40,427 nt of DNA, from assembly GCA_036556805.1 (NCBI GenBank), contig DATBIS010000023.1:1-40427 (forward strand), written 5' to 3'. The position numbers and the translations under genes were made by a program. This DNA comes from DATBIS01 sp036556805 (GTDB lineage: Bacteria > Actinomycetota > UBA4738 > HRBIN12). Below are positions 7,066 to 13,561 of this stretch, piece by piece; position 1 is the stretch's first letter; each line of letters begins with the position of its first letter. The notes beneath the pieces were generated by a model. It was not told the DNA's origin, did no database searches, and was given only the letters and a program-made list of their open reading frames with translations.

Positions 7066-8187
7066 TCAGGCCGTGGCGGTGTCGAGAAACGCGGTCCAGT
7101 CGGGGTCCGTGGTCGCGCCGTTGCCGCGGATGAACCCCTCGACCATCTCGCGGGCGGCCTCGTCGGAGAACTGCACCGGCGGCGACTTCATGAAGTAGGC
7201 GCTCGGTCCGATCAGCGGCCCGGCGATCCCCCGGTCGAGCGCGAGCTTCGCGCACCGGACTGCGTCGATCACGATGCCGGCCGAGTTCGGCGAGTCCCAC
7301 ACCTCGAGCTTCAGCTCGACGTTCAGCGGCACGTCGCCGAATGCCTGGCCTTCCAGGCGGATCTGCGCCCACTTGCGGTCTTCGAGCCACGGCACGTGGT
7401 CGGACGGCCCGATGTGGATGTTGCGCTTGTCGAGCGGCTTTTCGAGCTGGGACTGCACCGACTGCGTCTTCGAGAGCTTCTTCGAGGCGAGCCGCTCGCG
7501 TTCGAGCATGTTCATGAAGTCCATGTTGCCGCCGAAGTTCAGCTGGTAGGTGCGGTTGAGCTTCACGCCGCGGTCCTCGAACAGCTTCGTGAGGACGCGG
7601 TGCACGATCGTCGCGCCGACCTGCGACTTGATGTCGTCGCCCACGATCGGGACGCCGGCGTCGACGAACTTCTGCGCCCACTCGCGATCGCTCGCGATGA
7701 ACGCCGGCAGGCAATTCACCAGGCCCACGCCCGCGTCGATCGCGCTCTGCGCGTAGAACCGCGCGGCGCGCTCGGACCCCACCGGCAGGTACACCACGAG
7801 CACGTCGGCGCGCGCCGCGCGCAACGCCGCGACCACGTCGACCGGAGCCTGCTCCGACTCCACGATCACGTCGCGGTAGAAGGAGCCGAGGCCGTCGAGC
7901 GTGTGGCCGCGCTGCACGATCACGCCCGTCGGCGGCACGTCGGCGAACCGGATCGTGTTGTTCGGCTCCGAGATGATCGCCTCGGCGACGTCGGTGCCGA
8001 CCTTCTTCGCGTCCACGTCGAACGCCGCCACGATCTCGATGTCGCGGATGTGGTAGCCGCCGAGCTCGACGTGCATCAACCCGGGGACGGTCGCCTCCGG
8101 ATCCGCATTCTTGTAGTACTCGAGTCCCTGTACGAGCGACGAGGCACAGTTGCCCACGCCGACGATCGCCAGACGCAGCTTGCTCAT
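7066..8187 (-). CDS. ino1: inositol-3-phosphate synthase
   Basis: A 373-residue protein, close in length to the mycobacterial enzyme, that converts glucose 6-phosphate to inositol 3-phosphate with NAD. The N-terminal Rossmann motif is AIVGVGNCASSLVQG. Family signatures follow: GDDIKSQVGATIVHR, LNFGGNMDFMNM and the lysine-rich active-site region RNIHIGPSDHVPW, then KLEVWDSPNSAGIVIDAVRCAKLALDR in pieces. Actinobacteria use the product for phosphatidylinositol, and many for mycothiol and lipoglycans. The ATG overlaps the stop of padR by four bases (ATGA), so the two genes form an operon and are translationally coupled. In Mycobacterium tuberculosis a PadR-like gene also sits next to ino1. Confidence 0.96.
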   Translation of the reverse strand: MSKLRLAIVGVGNCASSLVQGLEYYKNADPEATVPGLMHVELGGYHIRDIEIVAAFDVDAKKVGTDVAEAIISEPNNTIRFADVPPTGVIVQRGHTLDGLGSFYRDVIVESEQAPVDVVAALRAARADVLVVYLPVGSERAARFYAQSAIDAGVGLVNCLPAFIASDREWAQKFVDAGVPIVGDDIKSQVGATIVHRVLTKLFEDRGVKLNRTYQLNFGGNMDFMNMLERERLASKKLSKTQSVQSQLEKPLDKRNIHIGPSDHVPWLEDRKWAQIRLEGQAFGDVPLNVELKLEVWDSPNSAGIVIDAVRCAKLALDRGIAGPLIGPSAYFMKSPPVQFSDEAAREMVEGFIRGNGATTDPDWTAFLDTATA

Positions 8188-8810
8188 GTGGCGCGCTCCC
8201 TTCCTCGAAGTGCGGCCTTGACCTGCCGCCGCTTCGTTCCCCCTCGTTTGATGACGTCGTTCGAACGCTCGGCCTTGATCAGCCCGTCGAGCCAGGCGAT
8301 GTCCGACTCGGTGGCCGCCTGGCCGTGCTGCATGAGCGCGAGCGTGTAGGTGTCGACACGCTGCCGCGTGGTGCGCAGCGAGCCCTTGATGGTGCTCAGC
8401 CGATCCTCGAGCGAGGCGCGCCGGCGCTCCAGCAGCCGGATGCGCGTCTCGGGCGGCAGGTACTTGAAGAACGCGAGGCGCACGCGAAAGCGCGTGTCCT
8501 CGCTCGAGTTGTCGTGGGGCGTCTCCTGGAGCAGCTCGAAGAACAGCTGCTCGCCCTTCTCGGTCATGTGGTACGTGGTCTTGCGTCGGCCCCGTTCGGC
8601 CGCGTCGACGCTCGCCTCGACGGCGCCCGAGCGCTCCAAGCGCCGGAGCGTGGGGTAGAGCGAGCCGTACGAGACCCGCCAGAAGCCGCCCAGCGCGGCG
8701 CCGAGCTCTCGCGAGAGCTGGTAGCCGTGCATCGGCTGTTCCTTGAGGAGTCCGAGGACCGCGAGCTCGAGCACCTGCTTCGGCTTAGCCTTCCCGTGGG
8801 TCGATATCAC
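8184..8810 (-). CDS. PadR-family transcriptional regulator of the ino1 operon
   Basis: A 208-residue regulator. Residues 12-90 form the PadR winged helix (LELAVLGLLKEQPMHGYQLSREL, in the family's usual wording, then SYGSLYPTLRRLERSG), followed by a C-terminal helical dimerisation part with an Arg-rich end. The only suitable start is a GTG at 8810: no Shine-Dalgarno sequence precedes it and the space upstream is filled by palindromes, so the mRNA may be leaderless. It is cotranscribed with ino1 and probably represses its own promoter, linking inositol supply to an unknown signal. Assignment to the family is firm; the ligand is unknown. Confidence 0.92.
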   Translation of the reverse strand: MISTHGKAKPKQVLELAVLGLLKEQPMHGYQLSRELGAALGGFWRVSYGSLYPTLRRLERSGAVEASVDAAERGRRKTTYHMTEKGEQLFFELLQETPHDNSSEDTRFRVRLAFFKYLPPETRIRLLERRRASLEDRLSTIKGSLRTTRQRVDTYTLALMQHGQAATESDIAWLDGLIKAERSNDVIKRGGTKRRQVKAALRGRERAT

Positions 8811-8814
8811 GCAC

Positions 8815-8847
8815 CGATATATCGTTCATGTATATCGGTTCGATATA
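8815..8847. promoter_or_regulatory. AT-rich palindromic operator region of padR-ino1
   Basis: CGATATATCG (8815-8824) is a perfect palindrome and TATATCG-GTT-CGATATA (8831-8847) is a perfect 7+7 dyad. A further TCGATATC lies at 8801-8808 at the start of padR. These AT-rich words are exceptional in this GC-rich DNA, contain the only plausible -10 boxes, and would place a dimeric repressor over the promoter. PadR is the obvious candidate. Confidence 0.65.
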
Positions 8848-9042
8848 TCTACCGCTGAAGCGCGCGGGTGTCAAACGCCTCGAGCACGGCCCGCTCCTCA
8901 TCGATCGGCCGATTCTGGAGCCGCTCGGAGTCGTCCAGCCCTTTCTCGAGGTCACTCGACAACGTGTTGTCGCCGGTCAAACGACAAGAAGTGGTCGAGG
9001 ACCCGCGAGAGAAGGTGCACGGGCGCGGAGTCTGCAAACTGC
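8848..9042. other. non-coding gap with a dyad at 8957-8972
   Basis: I see no convincing gene here. Its one notable element is CGACAAC-GT-GTTGTCG (8957-8972), a perfect 7-bp dyad whose 2-bp centre is too short for an RNA hairpin and so looks like a protein-binding site. A 65-codon minus-strand frame overlaps the PPOX gene stop by four bases, but its codon use is not gene-like. Confidence 0.4.
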
Positions 9043-9720
9043 TCAAGCCGTCACGCCGCTGCCGCCGGGGCGGCGGTACCGCGTGACGTACTCGGGCGGC
9101 GAGATCCCCGGGCGCAGGTCGGGGGCGTCGATCGGCTCGCCGGTCTCGATCCGCAGGGGCAGCACACCCGCCCAGGTCGGCAGCGCGAGGTCCTCCTCGG
9201 GATCCTTCGGCGGACCCGTGCGGACCTTCGCCGAGGCCTCGTCGAGGCCGACCGCGAGAATCGCCGTCTCGTTGAGCTCCTTCTGGGTGGGCATCCGCAC
9301 GTCGGCGGTTCGCCCGGCCACCACGTGCTCGACGAGCGCGAGTTGCGCGCGATCCATCTCCTCGGGGTCGACGACCTCTCGCGCCACGCCCAACACCACC
9401 ACGCTGCGGTAGTTCATCGAGTGCAGCGGCGTCGACCGCGCGAGCACGAGGCCGTCGATCAGCGTCGCCTCCACGCAGACCGGGACACCCTCATGGCGTA
9501 ACGCCCTGAGCGTTCGCGACGCCTGCGAGCCGTGGATGTAGAGCGTGTCGCCGTCGCGCACGTGAATCGTGGGGATCACGCGCGGCGCGCCGTCGTCCGC
9601 GACCCATGCCACGTGGCAGATCAGCGCCTCGTCGAGGATGGCGTCGATCTGCGCGCGTTCGTACACACCCCGTTCGGGATGCCGTTTCACCTGGGTGCGC
9701 GGCGTCGGCGCGTCGGCCAT
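9043..9720 (-). CDS. pyridoxamine 5'-phosphate oxidase-family (Nim-like) flavoprotein
   Basis: A 225-residue protein of the split-barrel flavin-binding group. It begins with VKRHPERGVYERAQIDAILDEAL, then CHVAWVADDGAPRVIPTIHVRDGDTLYIHGS, the strand pattern and HGS motif typical of Pyridox_ox_2/NimA-type proteins. These bind FMN or F420-like cofactors and some reduce nitroimidazoles; the natural substrate is generally unknown. The C-terminal third (GPPKDPEEDLALPTWAGVLPL) is characteristic of the actinobacterial members and probably completes the dimer. The start ATG at 9720 is preceded by TACGAT eight bases upstream. It is divergent from the S51 peptidase gene. Confidence 0.88.
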   Translation of the reverse strand: MADAPTPRTQVKRHPERGVYERAQIDAILDEALICHVAWVADDGAPRVIPTIHVRDGDTLYIHGSQASRTLRALRHEGVPVCVEATLIDGLVLARSTPLHSMNYRSVVVLGVAREVVDPEEMDRAQLALVEHVVAGRTADVRMPTQKELNETAILAVGLDEASAKVRTGPPKDPEEDLALPTWAGVLPLRIETGEPIDAPDLRPGISPPEYVTRYRRPGGSGVTA

Positions 9721-9728
9721 GGCCGATC

Positions 9729-9734
9729 ATCGTA
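9729..9734 (-). promoter_or_regulatory. -10 box (TACGAT) of PPOX gene, leaderless or nearly so
   Basis: On the minus strand TACGAT is followed by eight bases and the ATG at 9720. It lies only 10 bp from the -10 box of the divergent gene, so the two promoters are interleaved. Confidence 0.4.
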
Positions 9735-9744
9735 ACGGTCCGGG

Positions 9745-9750
9745 TAGGCT
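9745..9750 (+). promoter_or_regulatory. leaderless -10 box (TAGGCT) of S51 peptidase gene
   Basis: TAGGCT ends six bases before the ATG at 9757, with no Shine-Dalgarno sequence between them. Confidence 0.45.
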
Positions 9751-9756
9751 GGCTCG

Positions 9757-10461
9757 ATGGAGGGACCGCTCGCGCTCGTCGGCGGCGACGAGCTCAAGCC
9801 GGGCAACGAGCCGCAGGACGAGCTGCTCGTGGCGGCGGCCCGCGGCGGTCCGGCGTACGTGCTCGCGACCGCGGCGGCGCGCCAGCATCCCGAGTACGCG
9901 GTGCGCAACGCGGCGACCTGGTTCGCGCGACTCGGCCTCGAGATCGAGGAGCTGCCCGCGCGCACGCGCACACAGGCGAAGGATCCGGGCCACGTCCGGC
10001 TCGCGGGCGAGGGGCGGTTCTTCTACCTCGTCGGTGGTGATCCCGGTCTCACGGTCGACACGCTCGTCGACTCGCCGCTCTGGGACGCGATCGTCGCATC
10101 GTGGCGCGACGGGGCGGCGCTCGCCGGGTCCTCTGCGGGCGCCATGGCGATGGGCTCCTGGTCGCTGATCCGAGGTCGCTACAAGGGCGACCCCCAGCGC
10201 CGGCGGAAGACGGCGCTCGGGCTCGTGCCCGGTCTCGCCCTCGCGCCGCACTTCGAGACGTTCGGCCACCGTTGGGTCGAGTCCGCGCAAGCCGGCGGAC
10301 CGGACGCGATCATGCTCGGCGTCGACGAGCGGTCCGCGGCGGTCTGGGTCGAAGGAACCTGGGTCGCGATGGGCGTCGGCGGCGTCACGGTGATCGACGA
10401 GAAGGGGCGGCGCCGTTTCGAGGCAGGCGAGGAGATCGTCGGTCTGCCGAAACCGGGCTGA
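9757..10461 (+). CDS. peptidase S51 family (cyanophycinase/dipeptidase E-like) protein
   Basis: A 234-residue protein with the S51 fold. It begins PLALVGGDEL, continues with FYLVGGDPGLTVDTL, and has the nucleophile elbow AGSSAGAMAMG with S126 as the likely catalytic serine; H165 in APHFETFGHR is the likely partner. The family includes aspartyl dipeptidases and cyanophycinases, which split Asp-Arg polymer, but no cyanophycin synthetase is in the window, so the peptide cut is unknown. The start follows from a leaderless -10 box. The stop TGA and that of the convergent PAC2 gene abut exactly in a TGATCA. Confidence 0.85.
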   Translation: MEGPLALVGGDELKPGNEPQDELLVAAARGGPAYVLATAAARQHPEYAVRNAATWFARLGLEIEELPARTRTQAKDPGHVRLAGEGRFFYLVGGDPGLTVDTLVDSPLWDAIVASWRDGAALAGSSAGAMAMGSWSLIRGRYKGDPQRRRKTALGLVPGLALAPHFETFGHRWVESAQAGGPDAIMLGVDERSAAVWVEGTWVAMGVGGVTVIDEKGRRRFEAGEEIVGLPKPG

Positions 10462-11301
10462 TCAGCCGCCGGACTCGCCGCGCAGGAACTTCTCGATCTC
10501 GGAGGCGAGCTCGTCGCCGGACGGGATCCGCTCGCCGGTCGCCGGGAGCTCCTCCAACCGCTGCAGGTAGTCGCGGGCGTCGTCGTCGCTCTGCACCGCT
10601 GCGTCGATGCGCGTCCGCTGGGCGACGGCCTCCTCGGGCAGCGAGCCGAGCGGGAGTTCCAGCCCGAGATGCCCTCCGACGTGCTCGACGAGCGCGATCG
10701 TCGCCGGCGCATACGGCCCGCCCACGTAGTGCGGCACCTGCGCGTAGAACCCCACGGCCGGGATGCCGCTCCCGGAGACGGCGAGCTCGACGACGGAGAG
10801 CGCCGCGGAGGGAACGCGCAGGAGTCCCTCGGGGCCCTGCTGGACCTCGTCGCGCAGCAGGCCGTTCTTCGACGCCGTGCCGAGCACCGGGACCGCACGC
10901 GTGTGCGGCACGGCCGCCGGGATCGCGCCGACGCTCACCCACTCGACGACCCCGAGGCGGAGCGAGAGGTCCATCACGTCGCGCCCGAGCTCCTGCCAGC
11001 GGAAGTCGGGTTCGGGCCCGTGCAGGACCAGGAGATCCCGTCCGCCGGTGCGCACGCGATCGATCGCGAGCTCGTACCAGTTCAGCTCCGTGAGCGTGCC
11101 GTCCACGACGTCGAGCACGGGGCGGCGCGACCGGTAGTCGTAGAGCAGGTCGCCCTCGAAGCTCGCGAGGCGGTCGGCGCCCTGCGCGATGTGGGCGGCC
11201 GCGGCGGTCGACGCGCCGGCCGCATCGATCCATCCGTCGAACGCGGCGAGCATCGCCGGCGCGACGAGGGAATCGGAGGGTTCCTGCAGGCGGTACAGCA
11301 T
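10462..11301 (-). CDS. PAC2-family protein
   Basis: A 279-residue protein of the PAC2 (proteasome assembly chaperone 2) family. It starts MLYRLQ and has PAMLAAFDGWIDAAGAST, the block DLLYDYRSRRPVLDVVDGTL split by a short gap, and VGFYAQVPHYV. Actinobacteria with 20S proteasomes often encode several such proteins, whose exact job is not settled; a role as an assembly or peptidase-like factor is inferred from the eukaryotic relatives. A leaderless promoter box (TAAGCT) lies six bases before the ATG, and its first three bases are the stop codon of the upstream ArsR gene. A ClpP gene is 0.8 kb away. Confidence 0.9.
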   Translation of the reverse strand: MLYRLQEPSDSLVAPAMLAAFDGWIDAAGASTAAAAHIAQGADRLASFEGDLLYDYRSRRPVLDVVDGTLTELNWYELAIDRVRTGGRDLLVLHGPEPDFRWQELGRDVMDLSLRLGVVEWVSVGAIPAAVPHTRAVPVLGTASKNGLLRDEVQQGPEGLLRVPSAALSVVELAVSGSGIPAVGFYAQVPHYVGGPYAPATIALVEHVGGHLGLELPLGSLPEEAVAQRTRIDAAVQSDDDARDYLQRLEELPATGERIPSGDELASEIEKFLRGESGG

Positions 11302-11307
11302 TGGTAC

Positions 11308-11313
11308 AGCTTA
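11308..11313 (-). promoter_or_regulatory. leaderless -10 box (TAAGCT) of PAC2 gene, containing the arsR-like stop
   Basis: On the minus strand TAAGCT is followed by six bases (GTACCA) and the ATG at 11301. The TAA is at once the stop codon of the upstream regulator gene. Confidence 0.5.
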
Positions 11314-11649
11314 GTGGTGGTACGTGGAACCGCCGCCCTCGACGTGGCGGCGCAGCCGCTCGAGCCGTTCGTCCCACTCGGCGCCGACGTCGACCATCCA
11401 CGTCATCGCGTCGGCGAGCGGGCCCGGCGTGAGCCGGTACGCCCGTCGACGCGTGTCGCCTGCACCCGCAACGAGGCCGGCCTCCTCGAGGGTTGCGAGG
11501 TGCTTCGCGACCGCCTGTCGCGTCACGGGAAGCTCGGCCGCGAGCTCGGACAGCGTCTGCGGCCCGTGGTCCGACAGCGCGCGGATCACGCCGCGACGCG
11601 TCGGGTCGGACAGCGCCGAGAAGATCGCGTCGGGGTCGCGCGCGCTCAC
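11311..11649 (-). CDS. ArsR-family winged-helix repressor
   Basis: A 112-residue regulator beginning SARDPDAIFSALSDPTRRGVIRAL, with helix-turn-helix ELAAELPVTRQAVAKHLATLEEAGLV (read in parts) and a wing GDTRRRAYRLT. It lacks the cysteines of metal-sensing ArsR proteins and belongs to the group that travels with AHSA1/SRPBCC genes. The GTG start at 11649 overlaps the stop of the SRPBCC gene by four bases (GTGA), so they are one operon. It probably binds the two dyads at 12013-12063 and represses the operon and perhaps the divergent clpP. Confidence 0.9.
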   Translation of the reverse strand: MSARDPDAIFSALSDPTRRGVIRALSDHGPQTLSELAAELPVTRQAVAKHLATLEEAGLVAGAGDTRRRAYRLTPGPLADAMTWMVDVGAEWDERLERLRRHVEGGGSTYHH

Positions 11650-12011
11650 GAGGCAGCTCCGCTCGCGGCGAGGATCCCCGGCGACTCCGTGACGACGAGC
11701 GTCGTCCCGCGGGCCTCGCGTCGCAGCACGAACTCTACCGTGCTCGCGTCGCCCGTCTCGACGCCGCGCGCGACCAGGCGCACCGCGCGCCACCGGAACG
11801 CCAAGCGGTGGGGAGGCTCGAACGCCTCCACGAGGCCGCGGCGCTCCGTGCCGCCGTCCTCCACGAACCGCACCGCGCCACCGCGGCGCGGATCGATCTC
11901 CGCGCGCACGCCGAACCACTCGCTCAGGCGGTTCATGTCGGTGAGCGCGGCCCAGACCTCCTCCGGCGTGGCCCGCAACGTGATCGTGCGTGTGATCGGA
12001 TGCTCCAGCAT
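11646..12011 (-). CDS. SRPBCC/AHSA1-like domain protein
   Basis: A 121-residue helix-grip protein: LEHPITRTITLRATPEEVWAALTD, then a GAVRFVEDGGTERRGLVE strand pair and a C-terminal helix. The family binds hydrophobic ligands in a cavity; its partnership with ArsR-type regulators is very common and suggests that it senses or sequesters the inducer, but no ligand is known. The ATG at 12011 directly abuts the first operator dyad, so binding there would block both transcription and the ribosome site. The gene is divergent from clpP. Confidence 0.85.
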   Translation of the reverse strand: MLEHPITRTITLRATPEEVWAALTDMNRLSEWFGVRAEIDPRRGGAVRFVEDGGTERRGLVEAFEPPHRLAFRWRAVRLVARGVETGDASTVEFVLRREARGTTLVVTESPGILAASGAAS

Positions 12012-12012
12012 G

Positions 12013-12063
12013 GCAACCCCCGGGTTGCGAATCGTGCTAGCCTGATGGCAACCCGCAGGTTGC
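12013..12063. promoter_or_regulatory. two GCAACC/GGTTGC operators between the arsR operon and clpP
   Basis: GCAACCC-CC-GGGTTGC (12013-12028) and GCAACC-CGCA-GGTTGC (12048-12063) are two copies of the same dyad, both preceded by TG, with centres about 35 bp apart. They fill the 72-bp gap between the divergent starts at 12011 and 12084. The ArsR protein of the adjacent operon is the natural ligand, so clpP would be under the same control. Confidence 0.65.
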
Positions 12064-12083
12064 ATCCTAGCAAGGAGAGGACC

Positions 12084-12698
12084 ATGCCCGATCGTCTGCT
12101 GGTGCCGACCGTCGTCGAGCCCACCGAACGCGGGGAGCGCGCGTTCGACATCTACTCCCGCCTGCTTCGCGAACGCGTGGTGTTCTTCGGCGGCGTGCTC
12201 GACGACGAGGTGGGCAACCTCCTCGTCGCCCAGTTGCTGTATCTCGAGGCAGAGGACCCCAAGAAGGACGTCGCGCTGTACATCAACTCGCCGGGCGGCG
12301 CGGCCACCGCGATGTTCGCCATCTACGACACGATGCAGGCGATCCGGCCCGACGTCGCCACGTGGTGCGTCGGCCAGGCGGCGAGCGCGGGCGCCACGCT
12401 GCTCGCGTCCGGGGCGCCTGGGAAACGATTCGCCCTGCCGAACGCGCGCGTGCTGCTGCACCAGCCGCACGGCGGCATCGAGGGCCAGTCCGAGGACATC
12501 CGCATCCACGCCGAGGAGATCGTGCGGCAGCGGCGCAAGCAGGAGGAGATCCTCGCGCGACACACCGGCCAGCCGATCGAGCGCATCCGCGAGGACACGG
12601 ATCGCGACTTCATCCTCGACGCCGACGCGGCGAAGGCGTACGGGATCGTGGACCATCTCGTGACCGACCGGCGTCCCTGGGCGGTCGCGGCGCCGTAG
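12084..12698 (+). CDS. clpP: ATP-dependent Clp protease proteolytic subunit (ClpP)
   Basis: A 204-residue ClpP with the full triad: S101 in GQAASAGATLLASG, H126 in LLHQPHGG and D175 in DTDRDFIL. DVALYINSPGG is the conserved substrate-binding strand. ClpP forms a barrel that degrades unfolded proteins delivered by ClpX or ClpC. No Clp ATPase and no second ClpP lie beside it, whereas housekeeping actinobacterial clpP genes come as a clpP1-clpP2-clpX cluster; this copy is therefore probably an extra, regulated one. AGGAGAGG before the ATG fixes the start. Its promoter region holds two dyads shared with the divergent ArsR operon. Confidence 0.93.
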   Translation: MPDRLLVPTVVEPTERGERAFDIYSRLLRERVVFFGGVLDDEVGNLLVAQLLYLEAEDPKKDVALYINSPGGAATAMFAIYDTMQAIRPDVATWCVGQAASAGATLLASGAPGKRFALPNARVLLHQPHGGIEGQSEDIRIHAEEIVRQRRKQEEILARHTGQPIERIREDTDRDFILDADAAKAYGIVDHLVTDRRPWAVAAP

Positions 12699-12720
12699 CG
12701 GTCTCCCGTCGGCGCCCCGC

Positions 12721-12726
12721 TACACT
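12721..12726 (+). promoter_or_regulatory. leaderless -10 box (TACACT) of deacetylase gene
   Basis: TACACT is followed by seven bases and the GTG at 12734. This supports GTG 12734 over the in-frame ATG at 12749. Confidence 0.5.
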
Positions 12727-12733
12727 GCGCGCC

Positions 12734-13516
12734 GTGTGGCCCGATGGAATGCGCTGCGCCGTCGCGTTCACGTTCGACTTCGACACCGAGGAGGTCTTCC
12801 TCGCCGATGATCCGACCAGCGCCGACCGGCCGGGACTGCTCTCCCAGGGCACCTACGGCGCAAAGGTCGGCGTGCCGCTGATCCTCGAGCTGCTCGAACG
12901 GCACGCGATCAAGGGCACGTTCTTCGTTCCGGGACGCTCCGCGGAGCGGCACCGCGACCGAGTCCGGCAGATCGTCGCGGCGGGGCACGAGCTCGCGCAT
13001 CACGGGTACACGCACATCTCGCCTACGGCGCTCTCGCGCGAGCAGGAGCGCGAGGAGCTCACGGAGGGTCTCCGGGTGCTGCAGTCGTTCGGCGCCGAGG
13101 TCGTCGGCTACCGCTCGCCGGCCTGGGAGTTCAGCGCGCACACGATGGAGCTGCTCGTGGAGCACGGGTTCCGGTATTCATCGAACTTCATGGACGACCT
13201 GGTGCCCTACCGCCATCCGGGATCGGGGCTCGTCGAGCTTCCCGTGCAATGGATCCTGGACGACGCCGCGCACTTCTGGTTCGAGGGATCGACGTGGACG
13301 AAGGCGATCGCAACGGGCGGCACGGTGCGCGAGATCTGGGAGGGCGAGTTCCGCGGCTACCACGCGCTCGGCGGCGCCTTCGTCCTCACGATGCACCCAC
13401 AGGTGATCGGGCGGCCTTACCGGCTCGAGATGCTCGACGAGTTCATCACCGCGGTGAAGGGGTACGGCGACGTGTGGATCGCCACCTGCCGCGAGATCGC
13501 CGAACGCGTGCCCTGA
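12734..13516 (+). CDS. polysaccharide deacetylase family protein
   Basis: A 260-residue NodB-fold enzyme. Signs are FTFDFDTEEVFL (the catalytic base and metal-binding aspartates), GTFFVPGRSAERH, HELAHHGYTHISP (metal-binding histidines, H-x3-H type) and GYRSPAWEFS. It lacks a signal peptide and resembles the cytoplasmic allantoinase/PuuE-like or peptidoglycan-deacetylase-like branch rather than secreted chitin deacetylases. Zinc- or iron-dependent removal of an N-acyl group is the expected reaction; the substrate is not known. The GTG start is supported by a leaderless promoter, and the following cyclase gene has its own. Confidence 0.88.
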   Translation: MWPDGMRCAVAFTFDFDTEEVFLADDPTSADRPGLLSQGTYGAKVGVPLILELLERHAIKGTFFVPGRSAERHRDRVRQIVAAGHELAHHGYTHISPTALSREQEREELTEGLRVLQSFGAEVVGYRSPAWEFSAHTMELLVEHGFRYSSNFMDDLVPYRHPGSGLVELPVQWILDDAAHFWFEGSTWTKAIATGGTVREIWEGEFRGYHALGGAFVLTMHPQVIGRPYRLEMLDEFITAVKGYGDVWIATCREIAERVP

Positions 13517-13548
13517 GCGTCGGCCCGACCGTACGCCCGGGGCCTCCT

Positions 13549-13554
13549 TAGACT
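13549..13554 (+). promoter_or_regulatory. leaderless -10 box (TAGACT) of cyclase gene
   Basis: TAGACT is followed by seven bases and the GTG at 13562, with no Shine-Dalgarno sequence. Confidence 0.5.
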
Positions 13555-13561
13555 CGATCGC

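Noticed and set aside
8849..9046. A 65-codon minus-strand frame overlapping the PPOX stop by four bases
   Set aside because: The ATGA overlap is suggestive, but third codon positions are not GC-biased as in neighbours, it runs over the padR operator, and no domain is seen.
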